From contig JAUJMY010000002.1 in NCBI GenBank assembly GCA_030446625.1, forward strand, positions 124,001 to 188,000: a stretch of 64,000 nucleotides of DNA. The letters are read 5' to 3'. The DNA is from Gaiellaceae bacterium. Lineage in GTDB: Bacteria > Actinomycetota > Thermoleophilia > Gaiellales > Gaiellaceae. The notes beneath the pieces were generated by a model. The model was not told the origin of the DNA, ran no database searches, and saw only the letters and a list, made by a program, of their open reading frames with translations. Shown here in pieces: positions 55,209-63,063 of the stretch (positions within the stretch are counted from its first letter, which is position 1; the number at the start of each line of letters is the position of its first letter). The position numbers and the translations under genes were made by a program.

Positions 55209-55478
55209 CTAGATACCGCCGGACGACCCGCCCATGTCGTCGTCCTCCATGCCGCCGCCCGTGCCGCCGCCGAGGCCGCCTTCCTCGCCGCCCGTGCCGC
55301 CACCGAGGCCGCCTTCCTCGCCCATGCCGCCGCCGAGGCCGCCTTCCTCGCCCATGCCGCCGCCGAGGCCGCCTTCCTCGCCGCCCATGCCGCCGCCGAT
55401 CTCGTCGTCTTCCATGCCGCCGCCCAGACCGCCTTCGGTGCCGCCCTGCTGACCGCCCTCCTGTTCCCAATCGGACAT
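55209..55478 (-). CDS. Gly/Glu repeat protein
   Basis: 89 residues made almost wholly of near-repeats of GGLGGGMGEE and relatives, ending MEDDDMGGSSGGI. It is acidic, disordered by composition and has no hydrophobic segment. The start is fixed by MSDWEQEGGQQGG with GGAGGAG ten bases upstream. The DNA repeats are imperfect units (about 24-36 bases) between 55257 and 55400. Similar tiny repeat proteins occur in desiccation- and stress-tolerant actinobacteria; no function is known. Expansion or contraction of repeats is possible. Confidence 0.65.
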   Translation of the reverse strand: MSDWEQEGGQQGGTEGGLGGGMEDDEIGGGMGGEEGGLGGGMGEEGGLGGGMGEEGGLGGGTGGEEGGLGGGTGGGMEDDDMGGSSGGI

Positions 55479-55564
55479 CTCGAGTCTCCTCCTTCGGAAG
55501 GGTTGCGGTGCGCGCACGATGTTCCGCACGCCGCGAGCGTAAAACGTGGGGCTACGCTCTGTCT

Positions 55565-56557
55565 ATGGCGCCGCTCGTGGACGGCTGGGGCCGTGAGATC
55601 GGCTCCGTCCGCGTCTCGGTCACCGACAAGTGCAACTTTCGCTGCCGCTACTGCATGCCGGCGGACGGGCTCGAGTGGCTTCCGCACGCGGAGCTGCTGA
55701 CGTTCGAGGAGATCGCGCGGCTCGTGCGCGTGCTGGCGGCGATGGGCGTCGGGGAAGTCCGCCTCACCGGGGGCGAGCCGCTGGCGCGCCGCGGCCTTCC
55801 GGAGCTGGTCGCGCTCCTCTCCACGGTCGACGGCGTCCACGACCTCTCGCTGACGACGAACGGCGTCCTGCTCGACCGGCTCGCGGCGCCGCTCGTGCGC
55901 GCGGGTCTCACGCGCCTGAACGTCTCGCTCGACTCGCTCAACCACGTCCGCTTCGCGCAGATGACTCGCCGCGACGCGCTCGACCGTGTCCTCGCGGGGC
56001 TCGAGGAGGCGGAGCGCCACCCGCAGCTGCGCCCGATCAAGGTCAACTGCGTCGCGGTGCGCGGCTTCACGGAGATCGAGGTCCCCGCCCTCGCCGAGCT
56101 CGCGCGCCGGAAGCCGTACGTCGTGCGCTTCATCGAGTTCATGCCGCTCGACGCCGACGAGGCGTGGCGCGGGGACGAGGTGCTGAGCGGCGCCGAGATC
56201 CGCGCGCTCGTCGAGGCGCGGTGGGGGCCGCTCGTCGAGCTCCCCACGAAGGCGTCGTCGACGGCGCGCAGGTTCCGCTTCGCGGACGGCATCGGCGAGC
56301 TCGGCTTCGTCAGCCCGGTTTCCGAGCCCTTCTGCTCCGCCTGCGACCGAATCCGCGTGACTGCCGACGGGCAGCTGCGCACGTGCCTCTTCTCACGGCG
56401 GGAGTGGGATCTGAAGGGGCCGCTGCGCGCCGGCGCGTCGGACGCCGAGCTCGAGCAGTTGATCCGGCACGCCGTCCGACACAAGGAGCTCAAGCACCGG
56501 ATCAACGACGCGGGCTTCGTCCGCGCGAGCCGGTCGATGTCGCAGATCGGCGGATGA
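55565..56557 (+). CDS. moaA: GTP 3',8-cyclase MoaA
   Basis: Radical-SAM enzyme of the first step of molybdenum-cofactor synthesis. 330 residues: N-terminal cluster motif TDKCNFRCRYCMPADG (CxxxCxxC), RLTGGEPLARRGLPELV, LTTNGVLL, LNVSLDSL and C-terminal cluster binding EPFCSACDRIRVTADGQLRTC (CxxC...C). ATG 55565 is taken since the protein then starts MAPLVDGWGREIGSVRVSVTDKCN. No other moa gene is adjacent; MoaC and others must be elsewhere. Confidence 0.95.
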   Translation: MAPLVDGWGREIGSVRVSVTDKCNFRCRYCMPADGLEWLPHAELLTFEEIARLVRVLAAMGVGEVRLTGGEPLARRGLPELVALLSTVDGVHDLSLTTNGVLLDRLAAPLVRAGLTRLNVSLDSLNHVRFAQMTRRDALDRVLAGLEEAERHPQLRPIKVNCVAVRGFTEIEVPALAELARRKPYVVRFIEFMPLDADEAWRGDEVLSGAEIRALVEARWGPLVELPTKASSTARRFRFADGIGELGFVSPVSEPFCSACDRIRVTADGQLRTCLFSRREWDLKGPLRAGASDAELEQLIRHAVRHKELKHRINDAGFVRASRSMSQIGG

Positions 56558-56572
56558 GCTTCTAAGAAGCTC
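56556..56572. repeat. Palindrome at the end of moaA
   Basis: GAGCTTCT / AGAAGCTC around a central A, overlapping the moaA stop. A related palindrome (GAGCTT / AAGCTC) at 56717-56730 lies just before the next gene; both share GAGCTTCTAAG. The reverse-complement pair AGCTCTAACG and CGTTAGAGCT also links the two. Confidence 0.55.
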
Positions 56573-56735
56573 TAACGAAACGAAGGACAGGCCGCCGTCG
56601 CGTGCTCGCCGGCACGATGCTGCGTCCTCAGTCGCGCCAAGCGCTGCTATTGCCGCTCCCTGCGTCCTTGCCTCGCACTCGGCGGTCACGCGCGTCGACG
56701 CGTCATCATTCCGTTAGAGCTTCTAAGCTCGGCGG

Positions 56736-57120
56736 GTGCTGCGCGAAGGCCCGATCCCGGCGTTCGCCCACGGCCTGATCGGCTACGCGTTCGGGATCCT
56801 GCTGATCGCGGCGCCGTTCCTGTTCGCGTTCGAGTCGAGCGCCGCGACCGCCGTGGCGATCGTCGCCGGCGTCACGACGCTCCTCGTCGAGGCCGCGAGC
56901 GACCTGCCGACGGGGCTTGCAAAGGTGATCCCCGTGGGAGTGCACGTCGTGCTCGACTTCGTGATCGCGGGGGCTTTGATCGGGCGCCCCGTTCCTGTTC
57001 GGCTTCTCCGATGAGTCCACGCCGACCGCGCTCTTCATCGCACTCGGCGTGCTCGGCCTGCTCGTCCCGATCGGGACGCGGTTCCTGCCGCCGCGCGCAC
57101 CGCAGCACGCCCGCGGGTAG
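56736..57120 (+). CDS. SPW-like membrane protein with duplicated module, apparent frameshift
   Basis: Reads well from 56736 (MLREGPIPAFAHGLIGYAFG; IAAPFLFAFESSAATAVAIV) to about 56970. The frame then leaves for a few codons while the next frame repeats the motif (APFLFGFSDESTPTALFIALG) and ends at a TAG at 57120. With one base restored in the gggcgccccg region (56965-56990), a protein of about 127 residues with two SPW-like repeats of two membrane segments each would result. Function unknown. Confidence 0.6.
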
Positions 57121-57152
57121 GCCCGACCGGAGCCGCGTCGTAGAATGAGGGG

Positions 57153-57899
57153 ATGAGCGAGGTGCTCTCAGCCGGCCGCCGGGCGCTCCCGCGCGGCTAT
57201 CGCGACCTCGCGCGGCAGCTCGCGATCTGGTTCGGCTTCCTGCTCGCGTACCAGGTCGCGCGCGGCGTCGCGGACCGCGACGCCGCGACGGCGTTCGCAA
57301 ACGGCCTGAAGGTGATCGACCTCGAGCAACGGCTCGGCGCGCTGTTCGAGCTGTGGCTCCAGGGCGTCACGCAGTCGTCGCAACTGCTGATCGCGCTCAC
57401 GTCGTGGACGTACTGGCTGTCGCAGTTCGCGGTCCTCGGCGCGGCGCTGCTTTGGGTCTACCTGCGGCGGAACGACTCGTTCATCCGGTTCCGGAACTCG
57501 ATCCTCGTCGCGAACGTGCTCGGCCTCGTCGGCTACATCGCGGTGCCGACGGCTCCGCCGCGGATGTTCCCGGAGCTCGGCTTCGTCGACACGCTCGCCG
57601 GCCTCGCCGCGCTCAACCACGGGAGCGCCGTGATCGAGATCGCCTCGAACCCGTACGCGGCGATGCCAAGCCTCCACGCCGCAGACTCGCTCCTCGTCGG
57701 CGTGACGATGGCGCTGATCGTCCGCGGTCGCGCCTGGAAGGCGCTCTGGGTCGCGTGGCCGGCGTGGGTGTGGTTGTGCGTGATGGCGACCGGGAATCAC
57801 TTCTGGCTGGACATCGCAGCCGGGATCGGCGTCGCCGGCGTCGCCGCCGCTCTCGTGTACGGGCTTCCGGTGCGGAGGCCGCGCGCGCGGCACGCGTGA
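57153..57899 (+). CDS. PAP2-family phosphatase (AUR1-like), lipid-linked
   Basis: 248 residues with six membrane segments. Active-site blocks are AMPSLHAADSLLVG (SLH in place of PSGH) and CVMATGNHFWLDIAAG (H...D), as in PAP2_3/inositol-phosphorylceramide-synthase-like proteins. It overlaps by 4 bases with a CDP-alcohol phosphatidyltransferase, and Ino1 is close by. A role in dephosphorylating phosphatidylinositol phosphate to phosphatidylinositol is therefore attractive but unproven. Confidence 0.82.
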   Translation: MSEVLSAGRRALPRGYRDLARQLAIWFGFLLAYQVARGVADRDAATAFANGLKVIDLEQRLGALFELWLQGVTQSSQLLIALTSWTYWLSQFAVLGAALLWVYLRRNDSFIRFRNSILVANVLGLVGYIAVPTAPPRMFPELGFVDTLAGLAALNHGSAVIEIASNPYAAMPSLHAADSLLVGVTMALIVRGRAWKALWVAWPAWVWLCVMATGNHFWLDIAAGIGVAGVAAALVYGLPVRRPRARHA

Positions 57900-58525
57900 G
57901 CCGCGCCGCGGCGATCAAGAACAGCTACACGAGCGGAGCGCGCCGCGTCGCCTCGCGCTCGGTCGCGGGGCTCGCGCGGACGCGCCTGAGCCCGGACGCG
58001 CTCACGGCGGGAGGCGTCCTGCTGTGCACAATCGCCGCGGCGCTGATCTACCTCGAGCAACGGAACGAGCTCCTGTACTTCTGGCTCGGCGCCGCGGCCT
58101 TCGTCGCCGGGTCGCTGCTCGACATCCTCGACGGCGCGCTCGCGCGACAGACAGGCAAGGGATCGCCGTTCGGCGCGTTCCTCGACTCGACGACCGACCG
58201 CGTCAGCGAGGGGCTCGTCCTCGCGGCGATCGCGCTCGTCTTCTCGCGTGACGGCAACGAGGTCGCGCTCGCGGTCGCGATCGCCGCGATCGCCGGGTCG
58301 TTCCTCGTCAGCTACACACGGGCGCGCGCGGAGGCGCTCGGCCTGAAGGGCGACGTCGGCATCGGCAGTCGCGCGGAGCGCGTCGTGGTGATCACAGCGG
58401 GACTCCTGCTCGCCCCGTGGGGCTTCCTGCCGTGGGCGATCTACGTCCTGGCCGCAACCGCCTGGTTCACGGTCGCGCAGCGAGTGCTGTCAGTCCGCGC
58501 CCAACTGCACACCCGGGGCGACTAG
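57896..58525 (+). CDS. CDP-alcohol phosphatidyltransferase, probable PIP synthase
   Basis: 209-residue membrane enzyme that joins CDP-diacylglycerol to an alcohol phosphate. The catalytic motif reads DILDGALARQTGKGSPFGAFLDSTTD (DxxDGxxAR...GxxxDxxxD, residues about 79-105). SRAERVVVI near 162 matches the region that positions inositol 1-phosphate in actinobacterial PIP synthases. Its stop at 58525 overlaps the tail of the convergent regulator gene. Together with the PAP2 protein and Ino1 it likely makes phosphatidylinositol. Confidence 0.86.
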   Translation: MSRAAAIKNSYTSGARRVASRSVAGLARTRLSPDALTAGGVLLCTIAAALIYLEQRNELLYFWLGAAAFVAGSLLDILDGALARQTGKGSPFGAFLDSTTDRVSEGLVLAAIALVFSRDGNEVALAVAIAAIAGSFLVSYTRARAEALGLKGDVGIGSRAERVVVITAGLLLAPWGFLPWAIYVLAATAWFTVAQRVLSVRAQLHTRGD

Positions 58526-59159
58526 GCCGCTCTCGTAGGCGAACATCACCGCCTGCACGCGGTCGGGAGGCGGAGCTTCCCGAGCACGTTGCTGACGTGC
58601 GTCTTCGCGGTCGCCTCGCTGACGACGAGAGCCGCTGCGATCTCGGCGTTCGACGCTCCCGTCGCGAGTAGTCGCAACACCTCCGTCTCGCGGTCGGTGA
58701 GCGTGTCGAGCAGCGCCTCGAGGATCCGATCGGACACGGGCCGGCGCGCGAACTCGTCGATGACGCGCCGCGTCACGGCGGGCGCGAGCAGGGCATCGCC
58801 GACCGCGAGCACGCGGATCGCCGCCACGAGCTCCTCGGCGGGCGCGTCCTTCAGCAGGAAGCCGCTGGCGCCGGCTCGGAGGGCGTCGAAGACGTACTCG
58901 TCGAGTCGAATGTCGTGAGCACGAGGATCCGCGTCTCCGTCCGCAGCTCGACGAGCCGTCGCGTCGCCGCGATTCCGTCCAGCTCCGGCATGCGGATGTC
59001 CATCAACGCAACGTCGGGACGGTGCCGCTGCACGGCGGCGACCGCCTCCACGCCGTTCGCGGCCTCCGCTACGACGCGAAGCTCTCGCTCGTCCTCGAGC
59101 AACGACCGCAGTCCCGCGCGCACCATCCCCTGGTCGTCGGCGATGACGACGTCGATCAC
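58490..59159 (-). pseudogene. NarL/LuxR-type response regulator with two frameshifts
   Basis: Receiver domain intact: [39 protein letters not shown] (phospho-acceptor Asp). At about 58905 the frame breaks after LVLTTFD; the next frame continues [21 protein letters not shown] and the [29 protein letters not shown] second break at about 58566 again shifts the C-terminus ([13 protein letters not shown]) to a third frame. Overlaps by 4 bases with its kinase. Two breaks plus a truncated kinase suggest decay. Confidence 0.75.
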
Positions 59160-59851
59160 GGCGCTGCCCCGAGCGGAAGGCGTGCACGCACGCGGAACCC
59201 GCCGCCGTCGCGCGGGCCGGTGGACAGCGTCCCGCCGTACAGCGTGACGCGCTCGTGCATCCCGACCAGCCCGTGCCCTGCATGCCCGTTCCGGCTTGGA
59301 CCCGCGCCGTCGTCCTCGACCTCGACCTCGAGCGCTTCGCCGCCGAACCGCAGCCGGACGGTCGCCCTCGTCGCCCGCGCGTGCCGCCGCACGTTCGTCA
59401 GCGCCTCCTGCACGACGCGGTACGCAGCGAGGTCGACTCCGGGCGTGAGCGGCACGGGCTCGCCGTCCACCTCGAGCTCGACGCGGAGACCCGCGCCGCG
59501 TGTCCGATCGAGCAGCCGACCGAGCTCGCCGAGCCCGGGCTGCGGTGCGAGCGACGGCTCCTCGCCGTCCGCGCGCAGGACGCCGAACAGCCGCCGCAGC
59601 TCGGCCATCGCCTCGCGCGCGGCGGCCTCGACCGCTCGCAGGTCGTCCGCCTCGCGCTCGTGATCGGGCCCGAGGCGGCGGCGCACCGCCTGCGTCTGCA
59701 CGGTGACGACGCTGATCGCGTGCGAGACGATGTCGTGCAGCTCGCGAGCGACCCGCGCGCGCTCGTCGGCGGCCGCCTTCGATGTCTGCCGCTCGCGCTC
59801 GCGCTCCGCCAGCGCGACCAGCTGACCGGCCTGCTCCACGCGCTCGTGCAC
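59156..59851 (-). CDS. Sensor histidine kinase, N-terminally truncated
   Basis: 231 residues from GTG 59851: coiled linker, HisKA_3 box [21 protein letters not shown] (phospho-His), conserved [18 protein letters not shown], and HATPase with [13 protein letters not shown] (N box) and [22 protein letters not shown] (G boxes). The frame stays open upstream to 59953, reading a partial membrane segment (DLVAYAVFYVGPWFVG), then meets a TGA. The usual four to six membrane segments are missing, replaced by the RHH promoter region. Probably a 5'-truncated remnant. Confidence 0.75.
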   Translation of the reverse strand: MHERVEQAGQLVALAERERERQTSKAAADERARVARELHDIVSHAISVVTVQTQAVRRRLGPDHEREADDLRAVEAAAREAMAELRRLFGVLRADGEEPSLAPQPGLGELGRLLDRTRGAGLRVELEVDGEPVPLTPGVDLAAYRVVQEALTNVRRHARATRATVRLRFGGEALEVEVEDDGAGPSRNGHAGHGLVGMHERVTLYGGTLSTGPRDGGGFRVRARLPLGAAP

Positions 59852-60001
59852 CAGGCGTCCGACGAACCACGGCCCGACGTAGAAGACGGCGTACGCGACG
59901 AGGTCACTCGGGCCGCCCCCTTGGGACGCGAGGAACCCGAACGGACCGAGCGCTCACGTCAGCGTGCTATCACTGCGGCCGCAAACACAAGTCCATGACG
60001 C

Positions 60002-60033
60002 TATAGTGCTATCAGCTCATGGCTGATAGCACT
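60002..60033. promoter_or_regulatory. Promoter and perfect 12-bp-arm palindrome over the RHH-Ino1 start
   Basis: A TATAGT (60002-60007) -10-like box overlaps an inverted repeat AGTGCTATCAGC (60005-60016) / GCTGATAGCACT (60022-60033) with the ATG (60019) in the 5-base spacer. A further half-site GTGCTATCA lies at 59965-59973. Position over the promoter and start codon of a gene beginning with a DNA-binding domain is a classic autoregulatory layout. Confidence 0.7.
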
Positions 60034-61578
60034 GGGAGGAAGACGGTCATCGTGCGCATGCCCCCGCCGCTCAAGCGGCGGGTTGCGCACGAGGTCGAGC
60101 GGCGCGCGAGTGGAATGAACGACGTCCTGCTCTCGATCCTCGCCGAGCGGTTCGGCGTCCCCTTCGCGCCGAGCGGCCGCAGGGGCACGGCGCCCGGCGA
60201 CGGAGGGGTCGTGCTGCTCCGGATGCCGGCCGAGCTGAAGCAGCGTGTCCAGCGCGCCGCGGTCGAGCGCGGCGAGAACGTCAACCGCGTCGTCGTCGCC
60301 GAGCTCGCCGACCACCTCGGCGTCCGGCTCGACCCGCCGCGATCCCAGCAGATCCTCAGAAGGGCCGCGCCGGCAAAGTCGGGACGGCCCCTTGCAACGG
60401 CGTCGCGCGCGACGCCTCGGCGAAAGGAACCTATGGCTTCCAAGAACGGCTCCCGCAACGGCAAGGCCCGCTCGGACGAGCGCGTCCGCGTCGCCGTCAT
60501 CGGCGTCGGCAACTGCGCGAACTCGCTTCTCCAGGGCGTCGAGTACTACAAGGACGCGCCCGACGACCAGTTCGTCCCCGGTCTGATGCACGTGAACCTC
60601 GGCGGCTATCACATCCGCGACATCGAGTTCACCGCCGCGTTCGATGTCACGACGGACAAGGTCGGCAAGGACCTCTCCGAGGCGATCTGGGCGCACCCGA
60701 ACGACACGATCAAGTTCGCGGACGTGAAGAAGACCGGCATCAAGGTCTCGCGCGGGATGACGCACGACGGGATCGGCAAGTACCTCTCCGAGGTCGTCGA
60801 GAAGGCGCCCGGCGAGACGGACGACGTCGTCGGGATCCTCAAGGAGACCGGCACCGACGTCGTCGTCAACTACCTGCCGGTCGGCTCCGAGGCCGCGACG
60901 AAGTGGTACGCGGAGCAGATCCTCGAGGCCGGGTGCGCGATGGTGAACTGCATGCCCGTCTTCATCGCCCGCGAGAACTACTGGCAGAAGCGCTTCGAGG
61001 AGCGCGGCCTGCCGATCATCGGCGACGACATCAAGTCGCAGGTCGGCGCGACGATCACGCACCGCGTCCTGACGAGCCTCTTCCGCGAGCGCGGAGTCAA
61101 GCTCGACCGGACGATGCAGCTGAACGTCGGCGGCAACTCGGACTTCCTGAACATGCTCGAGCGCGAGCGCCTCGAGTCGAAGAAGATCTCGAAGACGAAC
61201 GCGGTCACGTCGATGCTCGACTACGACATGGGCGCGCAGAACGTCCACGTCGGGCCATCGGACCACGTGCCGTGGCTGACCGACCGCAAGTGGGCGTACA
61301 TCCGGCTCGAGGGCTCGTCCTTCGGCGACGTGCCGCTGAACGTCGAACTCAAGCTCGAGGTGTGGGACTCGCCGAACTCGGCCGGGATCGTGATCGACGC
61401 CGTCCGGATGGCGAAGCTGGCACTGAACAACGGAGTCGCGGGCGCCCTCGAGGGCCCGAGCGCGTACCTGATGAAGTCGCCGCCGACGCAGATCGTCGAC
61501 GACGAGGCCTACGAGGCCGTCGAGCGCTTCATCGAGCAGAACGAGCGGAAGCGGGCGAAGGCGGGCGCAGCGGCGTAG
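60019..61578 (+). CDS. ino1: Tandem ribbon-helix-helix domains fused to myo-inositol-1-phosphate synthase
   Basis: 519 residues in one uninterrupted frame. Residues 1-105 hold two RHH-type DNA-binding repeats: [20 protein letters not shown] and [20 protein letters not shown], each followed by an N-x-V/L-L helix. From about residue 139 comes a full actinobacterial Ino1 (NAD motif [17 protein letters not shown], then [58 protein letters not shown]). ATG 60433 (residue 139), preceded by AAAGGAA, could also start Ino1 alone, so two products are possible. Confidence 0.85.
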   Translation: MADSTGRKTVIVRMPPPLKRRVAHEVERRASGMNDVLLSILAERFGVPFAPSGRRGTAPGDGGVVLLRMPAELKQRVQRAAVERGENVNRVVVAELADHLGVRLDPPRSQQILRRAAPAKSGRPLATASRATPRRKEPMASKNGSRNGKARSDERVRVAVIGVGNCANSLLQGVEYYKDAPDDQFVPGLMHVNLGGYHIRDIEFTAAFDVTTDKVGKDLSEAIWAHPNDTIKFADVKKTGIKVSRGMTHDGIGKYLSEVVEKAPGETDDVVGILKETGTDVVVNYLPVGSEAATKWYAEQILEAGCAMVNCMPVFIARENYWQKRFEERGLPIIGDDIKSQVGATITHRVLTSLFRERGVKLDRTMQLNVGGNSDFLNMLERERLESKKISKTNAVTSMLDYDMGAQNVHVGPSDHVPWLTDRKWAYIRLEGSSFGDVPLNVELKLEVWDSPNSAGIVIDAVRMAKLALNNGVAGALEGPSAYLMKSPPTQIVDDEAYEAVERFIEQNERKRAKAGAAA

Positions 61579-61584
61579 CTCGCC

Positions 61585-62694
61585 TCACCCCCGGGCGCAC
61601 GTCGCGCGCCCGGGGGCGCTCCCCGGGCGCCACACGGGGCGCGCGTACCACGTGTCGAGCGCGGGATCGAGCGCGACGGTGGCCAAGCACGTCCCGTCGC
61701 GGTTGACGACCAGGACGCCCGTGCCCTCGGCATTGTCGAACTGCCGACCACGGTGGAACGCGATCCGCTTGCCGTCGCCCGACCACGACGGCGAGCGCTC
61801 GTTCAGATCCCTCGTCCACGTGAGGCGGCGCGCGTCGGTCCCATCGGCATTCATGACGTAGAGCTCGTTCGCGGCCCTGAGGACGTCTCCATAGGTGAGC
61901 TCGCCATTGCGGTCGCGCTCGGTGACGAACGCGATGTGGCGCCCATCCGGCGACCACGTCGGCTCGTCCCCGTTGTCCGTCAGCTTTCGGAGCCCCGACC
62001 CGTCGGCGCGCACGACGTACAGGGCGGGGCCGCTCGTCCGGCGCCCACGCTCGAAGCGCGTGCGGGAGAAAGCGAGGAGCGAGCCGTCCGGTGACCACTC
62101 GCCCGGTACGTCGAAGTGGCCGTCGTTGTCGTCCATGACCGCGCGTTGGTCGTGTCCATGGCGGTCCATCAGCCAGAGCGCCGACGTGAACCCCCCGTCG
62201 GGCCGGTCGTACGTGCGCCGCGCGAAGGCGATCGTGCGGCCGTCGGGCGACCACACAGGCTCGACTCCGTCACCGAGATTCGTCAGTCGGCGGAGCGAGC
62301 GGCCATCCGAGTCCGCGACGTAGATGTCGGTCTGGTTCCGGATGCTCGCAGGATCACGGCCGTGCTCGACGGCGAACGCCAGCTTACGACCGTCCGGCGA
62401 CCACGTCGCGCGGCCGAACAGGACGGCGCGCGAAACCGGGGGCAGCGACCGTGTGACGATCCGGAGCCGAGACGCGTCGACGCCGCTGATGACGATGTCG
62501 TACCGGGGAGTCGGCGACGAGCTCGCGTTCGGCGGTGGCCCACTCGTCACCCGCGCCATCGCGAGCAGCGGCGCGTGCGTGGCCGGAGTCGCGACCGCGG
62601 TCGCCGAGTCGCGCTCATCGGCGGCGTCGCCGCCCGCGCAGGCGCTGAGCGCCGCGGCGAGCGCAAGGATGCCGCCGAGCACCTGCACCCGCAC
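61585..62694 (-). CDS. TolB/WD40-like beta-propeller lipoprotein
   Basis: 369 residues from GTG 62694 with a lipobox (LAAALSAC, Cys near residue 19). The rest is a run of PD40/TolB-type repeats: ATWSPDGRKLAFA, PVWSPDGRTIAFARR, GEWSPDGSLLAFSRT, PTWSPDGRHIAFV, PSWSGDGKRIAFHRG. Five to six blades with the SPDG motif form a propeller for protein or ligand binding outside the membrane. TAGTG overlap with the CDGSH gene. Confidence 0.9.
   Translation of the reverse strand: MRVQVLGGILALAAALSACAGGDAADERDSATAVATPATHAPLLAMARVTSGPPPNASSSPTPRYDIVISGVDASRLRIVTRSLPPVSRAVLFGRATWSPDGRKLAFAVEHGRDPASIRNQTDIYVADSDGRSLRRLTNLGDGVEPVWSPDGRTIAFARRTYDRPDGGFTSALWLMDRHGHDQRAVMDDNDGHFDVPGEWSPDGSLLAFSRTRFERGRRTSGPALYVVRADGSGLRKLTDNGDEPTWSPDGRHIAFVTERDRNGELTYGDVLRAANELYVMNADGTDARRLTWTRDLNERSPSWSGDGKRIAFHRGRQFDNAEGTGVLVVNRDGTCLATVALDPALDTWYARPVWRPGSAPGRATCARG
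61588..61616. terminator. Bidirectional hairpin between ino1 and the TolB-like gene
   Basis: Eleven-base-pair stem CCCCCGGGCGC / GCGCCCGGGGG with a seven-base loop, just after the ino1 stop and overlapping the 3' end of the converging gene. Confidence 0.6.
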
Positions 62695-62963
62695 TAGTGC
62701 TGCGGAGGGGGCGGGCTCGCCGGCTCGGCGTCCGCCTCCTTCCCGCCCTCGAGCCGCGCCACGGCGCGCTCGGCGGCGTCGAACCCCTTCCGCGAGTGCG
62801 TGCCGTCGCAGAACGGCTTCGTCGTCGAGCCGCCGCAGCGGCAGAGCGCGACGACCTTGCGGTCGCCGACGTCGTAGACCGTCCCGTCCGCGTCGACGAT
62901 CGTCACGGCCCCACTCACGAGGTAGGGCCCGTTCTCCTGCACCTTGATCGTCACGTCGGTCAT
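62694..62963 (-). CDS. CDGSH iron-sulfur domain protein
   Basis: 89 residues with VTIKVQENGPYLVSGAVTIVD (a domain found with such proteins) and the CDGSH 2Fe-2S motif ALCRCGGSTTKPFCDGTHSRKGF (three Cys and one His ligand, CxC-x9-PxCDGxH). Small redox or iron-sulfur storage protein. The acidic/proline-rich tail is unconserved. Start ATG 62963, GAGAAACGCC upstream. Confidence 0.93.
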   Translation of the reverse strand: MTDVTIKVQENGPYLVSGAVTIVDADGTVYDVGDRKVVALCRCGGSTTKPFCDGTHSRKGFDAAERAVARLEGGKEADAEPASPPPPQH

Positions 62964-62985
62964 CGGCGTTTCTCCTGCGGCGCTC

Positions 62986-63049
62986 CCCTTTCGAGGGATC
63001 GGCGCGCGCGTTCCCGCTGCCGATCGTCGGTCTGTCCCTCGTTCGAGGG
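62986..63049. promoter_or_regulatory. Paired palindromes between divergent CDGSH and M23 genes
   Basis: CCCT-TTCG-AGGG at 62986-62997 and CCCTCG-TT-CGAGGG at 63036-63049 share TTCGAGGG, 50 bases apart in a 100-base divergent gap. A shared operator or two promoter-proximal sites is likely. Confidence 0.4.
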
Positions 63050-63063
63050 GGCCAAACGAAACC

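Noticed and set aside
55257-55400. Regular short repeats that could suggest a CRISPR array
   Set aside because: Units are contiguous without unique spacers and encode GGLGGGMGEE-type protein repeats; no cas gene is present.
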